Positions 54,182-61,927 of a DNA stretch of 64,000 bases are shown here, piece after piece. The first letter of the stretch is position 1. The number at the start of each line of letters is the position of its first letter. Under the pieces are notes generated by a model. The model worked only from the letters and a program-made list of their open reading frames with translations, did no database searches and had not been told where the DNA came from. A program made the translations under genes and the position numbers. The stretch comes from Akkermansia muciniphila (GTDB lineage Bacteria; Verrucomicrobiota; Verrucomicrobiia; Opitutales; Opitutaceae), in the NCBI GenBank assembly GCA_945888375.1, contig CAMCZZ010000001.1, positions 338,618-402,617 of the forward strand, read 5' to 3'.

Positions 54182-55516
54182 ATGAATCGCCGCCGCTTTC
54201 TCCGCCACTCCGCCCTCGCCGTCGCCCCGCTCATCCTCACCGATTTTTCCCTTTTCGGCGCCGACGCCCCCTCCAAACGCCTCAATCTCGCCCTCATCGG
54301 CACCTGGGGCCGCGCCCACGCCTTTTTTGACTCCCTTGCCCGTGAGAACGTCGTCGCCCTGTGCGACGTAAACGAGGAGCACATCGCTTTCGCGCTGGAG
54401 AAATGTCCCGGTGCCCGCACCTACATTGATTGGCGCCGCCTGCTCGACGACCACCGCGCCCTCGCCCTTGATGGCGTGGTCATCTGCACGCCCGACCACA
54501 CCCACGCCTTCATCGCCACCTGGGCCATGAACCGCGGCCTCCACGTGTATTGCGAAAAACCCATCGCCAACACCGTCGAGGAGGCCCGCATGGTGCGCTC
54601 GACCTATCTGAATAACAAGGCCCGCCTCGCCACCCAGACCGGCACGCAGCGTCACGCACTTCCCAATTTTAACCGCGTTTCCGAGCTCATCCGCGACGGC
54701 GCCATCGGCCGCCTCAAGACCGTCTCCACCTGGGGCAACCGCCAGCTCCGCCGCCCCGGCTACCTCCCCGCCGAAGGCACGCCGCCCGCCCATTTCCATC
54801 ACGACCTCTGGCTCGGCCCCGCCCCCTTCCACCCCTACAACCCCGCTTACTACTCCGGCACGCCGGGCAACAACTGCCTAAATTGGAATATGTATTGGGA
54901 CTTCGGCAACGGCCAGGTGGGCGACATGGGCAGCCACACCATGGACCTGGCTTGGAAGGCCATCGACGCCACCCTGCCCACCGCCGCCGAGGCCAAGGGC
55001 GAGCCGTTCAACCCCGAGGTCAGCCCGGTCGAGCTGGAAATGCGTTTCGAGCACCCCGCCAACGCCTGGCGCGGCCCCATCTCGGTGAGCTGGTTCCAGG
55101 GCGGCGCCATGCCCGCCTCCCCGCGACCCTACGTTGACCTTAACAAGATCGACCACGGCGCACTTTTTAAGGGCGATAAGGGTTTCCTCATCGCCGATTT
55201 CACCGGCCGCCTGCTCATCCCCTTCGGCGACAAGGCCGACCTCACCTACTACGAACGCCGCACCCCCGAGACCGTTCTGCCCAACCTTGGCGACTTCGTG
55301 GGCCAGTGGTTCGACGCCTGCAAGGGCGTCGGCCGCACCGCCTGTGATTTCGAATACGCCGGCAACTTGATCGAGCAGATGCTACTAGGCCTGGTCGCCT
55401 ACCGCGCCGGAGCGCGGGTGGAATACGACCCCGTCGCCGGTCGCGTCACCAATCTGCCCGACGCCAACGCCCTGCTCGGCCGCACCTACCGCGAAGGCTG
55501 GGTGCTCAACGGCTGA
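54182..55516 (+). CDS. Tat-exported Gfo/Idh/MocA-family oxidoreductase
   Basis: The 444-aa protein starts MNRRRFLRHSALAVAPLILT, a Tat signal. The NAD-binding Rossmann part has LNLALIGTWGRAHAFFD, VVALCDVNEEHIAFAL, GVVICTPDHTHAFIATWAM and VYCEKPIANTVEEARM (EKP motif), then a large C-terminal domain. These enzymes oxidise or epimerise sugars. The usual GxGxxG is GTWGRA, normal for this exported clade. It lies 71 bp behind the isomerase, and the two probably act together in extracytoplasmic sugar conversion. The ATG at 54182 gives the Tat signal. Confidence 0.88.
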   Translation: MNRRRFLRHSALAVAPLILTDFSLFGADAPSKRLNLALIGTWGRAHAFFDSLARENVVALCDVNEEHIAFALEKCPGARTYIDWRRLLDDHRALALDGVVICTPDHTHAFIATWAMNRGLHVYCEKPIANTVEEARMVRSTYLNNKARLATQTGTQRHALPNFNRVSELIRDGAIGRLKTVSTWGNRQLRRPGYLPAEGTPPAHFHHDLWLGPAPFHPYNPAYYSGTPGNNCLNWNMYWDFGNGQVGDMGSHTMDLAWKAIDATLPTAAEAKGEPFNPEVSPVELEMRFEHPANAWRGPISVSWFQGGAMPASPRPYVDLNKIDHGALFKGDKGFLIADFTGRLLIPFGDKADLTYYERRTPETVLPNLGDFVGQWFDACKGVGRTACDFEYAGNLIEQMLLGLVAYRAGARVEYDPVAGRVTNLPDANALLGRTYREGWVLNG

Positions 55517-55840
55517 GCCCCCTTTCCACCCACGGTAGCCGGTCCCAAGGCCGGGCGTTTCCACGCCGTTCGCGACCGGGAAACGCTTATGCTGCAACGA
55601 ACAGGCGTCCGCTGATCGCAAGGTTCGCGTATAGCCCGGATATCTCGATACTCCCGGTCTTCGGTTTAGCCCGAAAACCAGGATTGGAGTCCATGAGCTG
55701 TCGTAAGGGTCCCTGAGCAGATGGCGCTGCGCGAAAGCCGAGGTGCACCAGAAGGTGCCTCGAGGTGGTTTCGCAATTAGCCAGATGCCCGCGAGATTCC
55801 GGCGGATCGCGGCGAGCAATCGGGGTTTCGGGTTGAGCGC
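55517..55840. other. Intergenic region after sugar oxidoreductase
   Basis: These 324 bp contain weak inverted repeats, such as CGAGGT..ACCTCG-type pairs near 55735-55765, but no gene I can support. The composition is intermediate between the flanking high-GC and lower-GC segments, so this may be the left boundary of accessory DNA. Confidence 0.35.
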
Positions 55841-56437
55841 TTATCTTGGCCAAGCGGCCCATGAATCCTGAAAGGCAAAAGGAACGCCCTCTTGCTGGCA
55901 GACGCGAATCGTATGCCCGGTTCCGCCTGCATAAGGGTCTTCCAGGTTCACGTAGAAAAGAGCACAGACTGGTTTCGGGAAAACATCTGAATGCCCTACA
56001 ACCTTCATCGTATCGCGAATCAAGTAGGCCGCTTTAGCTGCCAAGGGCCCCGTCTGGTGGCGCTTGGCAACCAGCCTTTTGTTCATCGGACTTGCCGCCG
56101 AGGTCAGGGAAGCAATCTGTTCTGCTTTGAGGGCGGAAAGCGACTCCGGGGAATCATATATGGCATTTATATAACGATCGCCTTTTCGGTGTGAGGCATA
56201 GGGCGCAATCACCTGCAGTCTGCTCGCATCCACCCCGGCTACACCCCGCGAAAATGCGTCATCCGATCCTAATGCATTCCCGGACCGAAATCTAAGAGTA
56301 GGAAATCTTGAGGCCAGGCTCGCGGCAAGGGCATGCGCCTGTTGGCCGTAATCGGCCGGAATCGACCTGCGTCCTTCAAGTAAAACCACGCCAGCGGGGT
56401 TGTTGTGAACAAGCGAGGTGAATTGGGTGAAAGTCAT
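55841..56437 (-). CDS. Stand-alone SLOG-like protein
   Basis: The 198-aa protein shows a Rossmann-like pattern seen in SLOG domains: GVVLLEGRRSIPADYGQQAH at the N-terminus, then RFRSGNALGSDDAFSRGVAG and LQVIAPYASHRK. SLOG domains bind nucleotide-derived or NAD-like ligands and often occur in immunity, toxin or mobile-element settings; the role here is inference. The ATG at 56437 is chosen because the higher frame starts with an Arg/Pro-rich stretch. The neighbours are small membrane and DUF3592-like genes. Confidence 0.6.
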   Translation of the reverse strand: MTFTQFTSLVHNNPAGVVLLEGRRSIPADYGQQAHALAASLASRFPTLRFRSGNALGSDDAFSRGVAGVDASRLQVIAPYASHRKGDRYINAIYDSPESLSALKAEQIASLTSAASPMNKRLVAKRHQTGPLAAKAAYLIRDTMKVVGHSDVFPKPVCALFYVNLEDPYAGGTGHTIRVCQQEGVPFAFQDSWAAWPR

Positions 56438-56620
56438 AGTGTTAGCGAAGATAATATAAAAGGGGGATACCCATGTCTGGAGCTCGGCGGGCTTAAGCAA
56501 AGGGCGTGCACGAACTAGTCGGCGGAGCGGCGGCCGGACGCCGGTCAACCGTTCGCGCGGGAAGCCCCGCGATTATTGCGGCGAACGGACCGAATACGTT
56601 ATCAAGCCCACCTAGGAAAG

Positions 56621-56863
56621 TTAGAATCGCTCATCGATAAAGGCGTGGAGGGCACGTTTCAAAATCGGAAACAGCAGACTCGCGAAAAGCAGCAGGTATC
56701 CCATGAATCGGTGATACTCCGTGTCCGGGCTAGGGATAAAATAACCGTTGATCAGCAGGACCACGGACCCCAAGGCCATTCCGCACCGGATAAGCGCCGC
56801 GAGTAGCAAGCGCTCCCCAGGGGTGCTGCGGCGACATCCCAGGATCATTAGCAATAGTTCCAT
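56621..56863 (-). CDS. Small two-helix membrane protein
   Basis: The 80-aa product has two hydrophobic helices (LLLAALIRCGMALGSVVLLING and FMGYLLLFASLLFPIL) and a charged C-terminus. It lies between the SLOG-like and DUF3592-like genes on the same strand. No family is recognised. Confidence 0.5.
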   Translation of the reverse strand: MELLLMILGCRRSTPGERLLLAALIRCGMALGSVVLLINGYFIPSPDTEYHRFMGYLLLFASLLFPILKRALHAFIDERF

Positions 56864-56905
56864 GACTTAAGGGGCTTTTATTATGTCAAAAAAACAGCGG
56901 ATCCG

Positions 56906-57358
56906 CTACTGGTGAGATTGCTCTTTGTCATTATAAACAAAAGATATATTTTCCCTGCACCAACGCCAGCCAATCCATCCGGAAAATACCGCAAGGCAGA
57001 GTAAAACGGCCGGTGTGCCCCAGAGGTAATTAACGGAAGATATTTCCGCTGTATTGTTTCTGATCCGAACAGGCACCACCTCGCCGGGTAGCTGAGTGAG
57101 GAAAAAACAGGGATACTTCGTCACGGCGGTGCTGATTCCTCCTTGGGTGTTCAAATAAGAAAAGTGATAGTAGGGAGCTGACCGCCGGTGACCGCGACGC
57201 TCAATCGAGGTCACTTTCCCGGTGGATGAGTCCCCCGAGCTCACTATAGATACAGCGTAGAACGCCTGTGCGCAGAGCTCGAAAGACGCTGCGGCAAACA
57301 CCGCGATCAATATAATATTTGGCAAGCTCAGCGGTGTGCGATGAAAGCGGATTAACAC
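56906..57358 (-). CDS. DUF3592-like membrane protein
   Basis: The 150-aa protein has an N-terminal helix (LSLPNIILIAVFAAASFELC), a soluble beta part with GKVTSIERRGHRRSAPYYHF, FYLNTQGG-like and GEVVPVRIRNNTAEISS, and a C-terminal helix (PAVLLCLAVFSGWIGWRWC). This is the DUF3592 layout. The start is probably GTG at 57358, with CTCTAAC (57360-57366) just upstream, which resembles a degenerate attC box; it may be an eighth cassette gene. Confidence 0.6.
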   Translation of the reverse strand: MLIRFHRTPLSLPNIILIAVFAAASFELCAQAFYAVSIVSSGDSSTGKVTSIERRGHRRSAPYYHFSYLNTQGGISTAVTKYPCFFLTQLPGEVVPVRIRNNTAEISSVNYLWGTPAVLLCLAVFSGWIGWRWCRENISFVYNDKEQSHQ

Positions 57359-57873
57359 TCTCTAACAGGGTCAAGGGTTATTGATGCAGGGCGGAAGGCA
57401 CGCTAAGTTAGGACGCTACAGCCAAAGGGCGGAGTAGCAAGATGAATTGGCGAGCACATTTGTAGAATGACCGGGTAAAGAAAGGAGTGAAGCGGAGATA
57501 GCCCGGAGCAGAAGGCGGAGGGTAAATCCGCGGAGCGAACAGTTTGAAACATAGTTCAAGCGAGGGCCCCACTAAAAGGCGTCGTCAGTCCGCCACGAGG
57601 CTGAATTGGGCAATAGCCATGCTATCGGCTGTGGCAGGATTTGCTAAAAGCCCCCGCATGGGCTCGAACTCCATGTTCGGCCTGCGCTCAGTGTCCCGTC
57701 AGGGAAGAAGTTTCGAATCAACACAACTGGACGATGACCGAAAAAACTTCAAACGACGCCAAAAAAGCAGAAAATGAAAGACCGGGTTTTATTATGCGAT
57801 TTCTGGATCATTTTTTCGGCCCAATACTTTTCAAAAAAAACTTACATGACGGGACACAAATAAAGTTTTGGCT
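57359..57873. other. Left edge of cassette array; gene-poor
   Basis: These 515 bp contain a possible degenerate attC (57360-57413; see findings) and a plus-strand frame starting at 57734 (MTEKTSNDAKKAENERPGFI, then MRFLDHFFGPILF). That frame runs against the minus-strand secreted-protein gene at 57874-58404 and is probably a truncated or displaced gene. Another frame at 57544-57777 is basic and unconvincing. No clear attC closes the last cassette. Confidence 0.4.
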
Positions 57874-58404
57874 TCAGTTTGAAGTTTGTGTAGCTCGTAT
57901 TCTAAAAAACCGTTTTGCGGTGGATGCTCCGTATTGTCCGGGTTGTGCAGCCGTCCAGTTTACCAGATCAGTGCTGGCTTCTAGGATGATCGAAACCGTC
58001 CCACTTACATCTTCTGGAATGACTACTGTATTCGATGGACCTGCTGCCGAAAGGCCGTTTGTTGCATCCGTAATTTTATAGGTGATCAAAACGCCCGGCT
58101 GATTAAAATCAAATCTAACTCTGATAGGCCCTGCCAAAACCAGATTCTTTAAGGGCTGCGCAAAAGTAAAAGTTCCGAAGTCGAAGATCGGGAAGGACAC
58201 CCCGCTTCCCGGTATTTCTTGAATCCTAACCTCGACTGGAGATCTTGGGTAATCGCTAAACGATTGGTGCGCGCTTATGATATCGATCACAGCCCCGCTC
58301 GGAACATCAATATAGCCAGGATGGAGCAGGACGAGGGTTTTGTGCTCGGCGCGCACAAATAGGGCGAATGCCGTTAAAAGGATGGAATAAAAAATAGGTT
58401 TCAT
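57874..58404 (-). CDS. Cassette 8: secreted protein
   Basis: The 176-aa protein has a signal peptide (KPIFYSILLTAFALFVRAEHK) and a beta-sandwich-like mature part (DVPSGAVIDIISAHQSF, VRFDFNQPGVLITYKITDATNG, ILEASTDLVNWTAAQPGQYG). The end is similar to the tail of the LRR protein in having a VNW motif, which occurs in secreted verrucomicrobial proteins. The ATG lies 8 bp after the attC at 58413. No attC is visible downstream, so the cassette may be truncated. Function is unknown. Confidence 0.7.
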   Translation of the reverse strand: MKPIFYSILLTAFALFVRAEHKTLVLLHPGYIDVPSGAVIDIISAHQSFSDYPRSPVEVRIQEIPGSGVSFPIFDFGTFTFAQPLKNLVLAGPIRVRFDFNQPGVLITYKITDATNGLSAAGPSNTVVIPEDVSGTVSIILEASTDLVNWTAAQPGQYGASTAKRFFRIRATQTSN

Positions 58405-58412
58405 GATTTTTT

Positions 58413-58511
58413 GCCTTATATCCTAAAGAACCGCCCCGTTACTTGGCGCGGAGAAAGTTATGGGTGAATACCGTGGCAGGCAGGTTCCCTCGCCGTAGCG
58501 CCTAGTTAGCC
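58413..58511 (-). repeat. attC-7
   Basis: The R'' box on the minus strand is GGCTAAC (58505-58511), overlapping the stop of the upstream gene. The R' box is degenerate (ATAAGGC, 58413-58419). Between them, CTGCCTGCCACGG and CCGCGCCAAGTAACGG provide arms of the imperfect palindrome. Length 99 bp. Confidence 0.6.
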
Positions 58512-58942
58512 TGTTTTTTTTGTTCTACAACCGACTCACCGCACCCTTTCGATTTCCTTAGGATTTCAGCCACCCGAATTATCATAAACATCACAAGAGC
58601 GACAATGAAAAAAACAAGCAATACCCATGCGAGACCCTGTAAAGACTCAACAATCGTTCGATAAACCTCAAGCACCCATCTTTCAGTAGTAAGCTCCAAT
58701 ATCTTTCCTTCATTTTTATAATCACGAGGATTTATGTAAGCCTCAATCTGATTGATCCTAACGCCGGAGGAGATGCCGACGACATAAAGGGCAAACCGGA
58801 GATAGGTAAGCCAAGAGGTGTGAATCGAATCTTGAATGATGCGCCGCAAAATGACTTCGGCAGGCTTTGTGAAAATACGTGCCGTCAAGCCGGCAACGCA
58901 CGTCGATAAGATAAACGTAACAAAGAGTAATGTGTAGAACAT
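58502..58942 (-). CDS. Cassette 7: two-helix membrane protein
   Basis: The 146-aa protein has two membrane helices (FYTLLFVTFILSTCVAGLTA and GLAWVLLVFFIVALVMFMII) with a charged cytoplasmic loop between. The ATG at 58942 lies 11 bp after the attC at 58954, and the stop lies in the R'' box of attC-7 (reads QAN then stop). No family is recognised. Confidence 0.72.
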   Translation of the reverse strand: MFYTLLFVTFILSTCVAGLTARIFTKPAEVILRRIIQDSIHTSWLTYLRFALYVVGISSGVRINQIEAYINPRDYKNEGKILELTTERWVLEVYRTIVESLQGLAWVLLVFFIVALVMFMIIRVAEILRKSKGCGESVVEQKKQAN

Positions 58943-58953
58943 AATTATTTTTT

Positions 58954-59050
58954 GCCCAACGTCATGATAAGCCATGCGGTTGCCTAGCGTAGAGCCTGCA
59001 AAGCAGGATCTGTGACAAGCAATCGCATGGGCTCCCTCTACTGGTTGGGC
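58954..59050 (-). repeat. attC-6
   Basis: Minus-strand boxes: GCCCAAC (59044-59050) and GTTGGGC (58954-58960), length 97 bp. The interior palindrome is ATTGCTTGTCACAG.. ..GCTAGGCAACCGCATGG, shared in part with attC-1. The stop codon of the upstream gene runs into it. Confidence 0.87.
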
Positions 59051-59490
59051 TCATTTTTTTCTTCCGAGGGAATGGTTGAATTGGCCCAGCGTGTGTAAGA
59101 TCTGGCACCAATCAAACTAAAAAATATCGAGAACAAAATGAATGCCGGCAGTTCCTTAGATAGATAGATCAGTGTCTCGAAATTGTTTGAGTCGTAGGTA
59201 ATAAATACAAGGTAAGCCGCTACTGTGCCACTAACGATAGATCCAAGAAGGATGGGGCTCGTTCGTGCAATTCTACCCAACGGAAAACCGACAATTGCCG
59301 CCGCTATGAATGCACCAATCGCCGAATGAAGATATAAATATAATCGACCAGCATGCTCTGAGAATCTGCGTGCGTAGCCCATCAGTTCGCCAAGTGTGAA
59401 CGCCCAAACACCCTGAATCAGAACGTAAAGAATTGGTGCGATCAAGACGCCCGCTACAGCGCATATCACCCATCTTCTGTTGGTCTTCAT
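59038..59490 (-). CDS. Cassette 6: small membrane protein
   Basis: The 150-aa protein has about four hydrophobic segments (VICAVAGVLIAPILYVLIQG, LHSAIGAFIAAAIVGFPLG, ILLGSIVSGTVAAYLVFI, PAFILFSIFFSLIGARSY). The ATG at 59490 is 15 bp inside the cassette. The last residues (KNEPNQ) are encoded in the R'' box of attC-6. Function is unknown. Confidence 0.72.
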   Translation of the reverse strand: MKTNRRWVICAVAGVLIAPILYVLIQGVWAFTLGELMGYARRFSEHAGRLYLYLHSAIGAFIAAAIVGFPLGRIARTSPILLGSIVSGTVAAYLVFITYDSNNFETLIYLSKELPAFILFSIFFSLIGARSYTRWANSTIPSEEKNEPNQ

Positions 59491-59505
59491 TTCTTTGATT
59501 GATTT

Positions 59506-59608
59506 GCCCAACGTTCAAAGTGATCCGCGAGCATGGCTGGCGCGTTCTGTGCCGCTCGGTGCACGTAATGGGACAGGTATGGTCGTTGTCTCCACTGCCT
59601 TGTTAGGC
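59506..59608 (-). repeat. attC-5
   Basis: Minus-strand boxes: GCCTAAC (59602-59608) and GTTGGGC (59506-59512), length 103 bp. The interior palindrome (arms GCGCCAGCCATGCTCGCGGA and complementary GTCTCCACTGCCTT side) is more diverged from the other sites. There are about 147 bp between the previous stop codon and the R'' box, an unusually long 3' part. Confidence 0.8.
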
Positions 59609-59755
59609 TCCGAATCCTCTTTATTACAATGGGTTCCGAAACCGTTGAATTGGATTCGGATTGGTTCTTCACGGATTCAATCCTTTCTTATTCGTGCTCC
59701 TGCGGCAAATCATTAGATCGATTGCGTGGGTTCGGTATATTTTACCTTGTTTGGC

Positions 59756-60163
59756 TCAGTTTCTTTTTATTTTCTGGCTGATTGCTTGAATAAATTCCTC
59801 CCGATCCCGTGGAGATATGAGGCGGAATCCCTCATCAAGGACCACCTTAACTCTTTTCGTCGATAAAGCAGGCGCGCTCAGTAAACTGCCTGACTTTTCA
59901 ACGTGCTGAACTCTGCGATAAGGCACCTCTTCTTCAACCAACCCGCATTTAATCTTTAATGATTCGGCGTCCAAGACGTAGTAGCACGGAAACGCGAACA
60001 GGCTGATTGCAAAGCCAACTAAAACACCTGTCCCGATTACGATAAAACCGGCCACAGGGGATGTGAAAAGAGTGGCGACGCCAAATCCAGTGACGAGGGT
60101 CGGGACGCCGATTAGAATCAAAACGAGCCAAGTGTCTACAGCGGAGGTGTATTTGGTTTTCAT
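59756..60163 (-). CDS. Cassette 5: PH-domain membrane protein
   Basis: The 135-aa protein has two hydrophobic segments (TWLVLILIGVPTLVTGFGVA and SPVAGFIVIGTGVLVGFAIS), then a YyaB/bPH_6-like PH domain (CYYVLDAESLKIKCGLVEEE, VPYRRVQHVEKSGSLLSAPA, LSTKRVKVVLDEGFRLISPR, DREEFIQAISQKIK). The ATG at 60163 lies 11 bp after attC-4. The role is unknown. Confidence 0.78.
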   Translation of the reverse strand: MKTKYTSAVDTWLVLILIGVPTLVTGFGVATLFTSPVAGFIVIGTGVLVGFAISLFAFPCYYVLDAESLKIKCGLVEEEVPYRRVQHVEKSGSLLSAPALSTKRVKVVLDEGFRLISPRDREEFIQAISQKIKRN

Positions 60164-60174
60164 GTATTTTATCT

Positions 60175-60288
60175 GCCTAACGCTCAAGCTCTGCCAGACG
60201 GTTGCTTGACGCGATCAGTGCCCGCACCCAGTGCGGAAATAGACTGATCGTGACAAGAAATCGTCTTGGCACCACCGCCTGGTTAGCC
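60175..60288 (-). repeat. attC-4
   Basis: 114 bp, boxes GGCTAAC (60282-60288) and GTTAGGC (60175-60181) on the minus strand. It is almost identical to attC-3 (three differences over 114 bp). The toxin gene's stop codon starts at the next base. Confidence 0.9.
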
Positions 60289-60597
60289 TCATTTTTTCTT
60301 TCCGGGGATTCTTAAAGCGGCCCGTATCCAATTGGGATCGCGTCTACCTGGGAGAATACGAAATACAATTACTGTATCTACGTCAATTTTATAAAAAACC
60401 AAATAAGGGAATCGGGTAGCAACCATTCGATAAAACCCGAAGCGCATGCTGTGCTTGCCGCCATACAAAATTAATGAATCAATATCGGAAAATACGCTAT
60501 CAAAGAAGTAGGTGCCGACGCCTTGATTCTGATCGTCATAGAAACGACGACCCTCTGCGAGGTCGTCAAATGCTGGACGTAGTATTCGGAGTCTCAT
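60289..60597 (-). CDS. Cassette 4: RelE/ParE-type toxin
   Basis: The 102-aa product has ParE/RelE-like features (MRLRILRPAFDDLAEGRRFY; FGFYRMVATRFPYLVFYKID; VDTVIVFRILPGRRDPNW). It probably cleaves mRNA at the ribosome or poisons gyrase and is neutralised by the preceding antitoxin. It overlaps that gene by four bases and ends at attC-4. The TA pair fills one whole cassette. Confidence 0.82.
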   Translation of the reverse strand: MRLRILRPAFDDLAEGRRFYDDQNQGVGTYFFDSVFSDIDSLILYGGKHSMRFGFYRMVATRFPYLVFYKIDVDTVIVFRILPGRRDPNWIRAALRIPGKKK

Positions 60598-60803
60598 TCA
60601 AACATATTCCGCAATTGCTTTTTGGAGTCTTCCCAATCAAGAGATTCGATTTTACCCGCAGCATAATCGGCCTCGGTTTGCCGTAATTCCTCCTCGTGCC
60701 ACGATGGAGACTCAACGTCACCGCTTGCGCTTAGGTCTCGCCATAGATCTTCCATAAGCATGAGTTTCTGCGATTTAGGGAGAGATTTAAGGTCGATTGT
60801 CAT
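60594..60803 (-). CDS. Cassette 4: antitoxin, addiction-module component family
   Basis: The 69-aa product has the pattern LKSLPKSQKLMLMEDLWRDL and SPSWHEEELRQTEADYAAGK, then LDWEDSKKQLRNMFE, as in Unstab_antitox proteins. The start is chosen at ATG 60803 (MTIDLK); an in-frame TTG at 60812 is weaker. There are 47 bp from attC-3 to the ATG. Confidence 0.8.
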   Translation of the reverse strand: MTIDLKSLPKSQKLMLMEDLWRDLSASGDVESPSWHEEELRQTEADYAAGKIESLDWEDSKKQLRNMFE

Positions 60804-60850
60804 GTTGATCAAAGACTAACGGGTGATGCCTCATCGGCAAGGTTCTTTTT

Positions 60851-60964
60851 GCCTAACGCTCAAGCTCTGCCAGACGGTTGCTTGACGCGATCAGTGCCCG
60901 CACGCAGTGCGGAAATAGACTATTCGTGACAAGAAATCGTCTTGGCACCACCGCCTGGTTAGCC
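60851..60964 (-). repeat. attC-3
   Basis: 114 bp, boxes GGCTAAC (60958-60964) and GTTAGGC (60851-60857), with arms TTTCTTGTCACG and CGCGTCAAGCAACCG. Its near identity with attC-4 suggests recent cassette acquisition from one source, or recombination between neighbouring cassettes. Confidence 0.9.
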
Positions 60965-61002
60965 TCCTTGAATTCAAGAGGTAAGTGCGACAGCCTTGAT
61001 AG

Positions 61003-61529
61003 ATGACCTACCAACAGCTGAGTGAGGAAGATCGGCATATGATCGCGGCGATGAAGACCTGGGGATGGGCTATTTCGGAGATTGCAGCGTAACTGGGAAG
61101 GCATCGAAGCACGATCTACCGTGAGATAAAGGGCATCCGATCCATACCATCACCGCGGACAACGGGACGGAGTTTCATATCTACAATGAACTCGAAAAAC
61201 GACTGCGCACCGAAGTATACTTCGGCGTCCCCCATCACGCCTGGGAACGCGGAACAAACGTGAACACCAACGGACTGATACGCCAATATCTACCGCGGGG
61301 CACCTCTTTTCATGACCTTCGCCAGACCCGGTGCACCAAGATCGAGCAGATCCTGAACACCCGCCCCAGAAAACGCCACGGATTCTATACACCTCATGAG
61401 GTCTACTGTGGCATCAACGCCGCACGCGATTGGGCCGCTTCCTGCGGCAAGCTTTTCGCTCCTGTCCTCGGAAGCGGCCCAATCGCTGAAACACACATCA
61501 CTACTCCCAGCGTCGCACTTAAAAGTTGA
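61003..61529 (+). pseudogene. IS30-family transposase remnant
   Basis: The plus strand encodes two parts of an IS30 transposase. From 61003: MTYQQLSEEDRHMIAAMKTW and GWAISEIAA, a stop codon, then LGRHRSTIYREIKGI (the N-terminal HTH). From 61143 in another frame: HTITADNGTEFHIYNELEKR, YFGVPHHAWERGTNVNTNGL, IRQYLPRGTSF and RPRKRHGFYTPHEV, to the stop after VALKS. The central catalytic region is missing and the frame changes, so the gene is dead. It lies opposite in direction to the cassette genes, inside cassette 3. Confidence 0.88.
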
Positions 61530-61615
61530 AACTATTCTCAGTGTTCCTTTTTATCCCAATGGGTTCCGGAACATTTGGATTGATATCGGAACGGGCCCTC
61601 ATTTTCGGTTCGTTG

Positions 61616-61927
61616 TTAAAAGCGATCGATCCAAGTAAGCGGATCGGAACCGCTTGGAGTGAGCTTACCTACAATGACAATGTCTCTCAGAGGCGCATAG
61701 AGCACAAAAAACGGAAACGACACTAGATTCCTTCTTCGACAACTTTCAATGACCTGTGATCCAGTATTCACGAAATGCCCTGCACTATCTGGGCTTCTCT
61801 TGATATGCGCCAACGCATCTTCGAATTCTTGACCAAAACGCAATCCGAGTAGTTCAGATATCTCGGTATATTTCCGTGAGAAGCGAGCAACGTCGCGAGG
61901 AAACTCTGGATGGAAAACGAGATTCAT
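61616..61927 (-). CDS. Cassette 3: RelE/ParE-type toxin
   Basis: The 103-aa product reads MNLVFHPEFPRDVARFSRKY and GLRFGQEFEDALAHIKRSPD, then FPFFVLYAPLRDIVIVGKLT: RelE/ParE-superfamily toxin. It overlaps the antitoxin gene by four bases. The IS30 remnant separates its 3' end from attC-3 by 650 bp. Confidence 0.82.
   Translation of the reverse strand: MNLVFHPEFPRDVARFSRKYTEISELLGLRFGQEFEDALAHIKRSPDSAGHFVNTGSQVIESCRRRNLVSFPFFVLYAPLRDIVIVGKLTPSGSDPLTWIDRF

Noticed and set aside
57544..57777. Basic 77-codon plus-strand frame
   Set aside because: No recognised family, no ribosome-binding site and low-confidence composition.
59487..59672. 61-codon frame covering attC-5
   Set aside because: It runs through the recombination site and has no homology signal; attC sites often contain chance frames.
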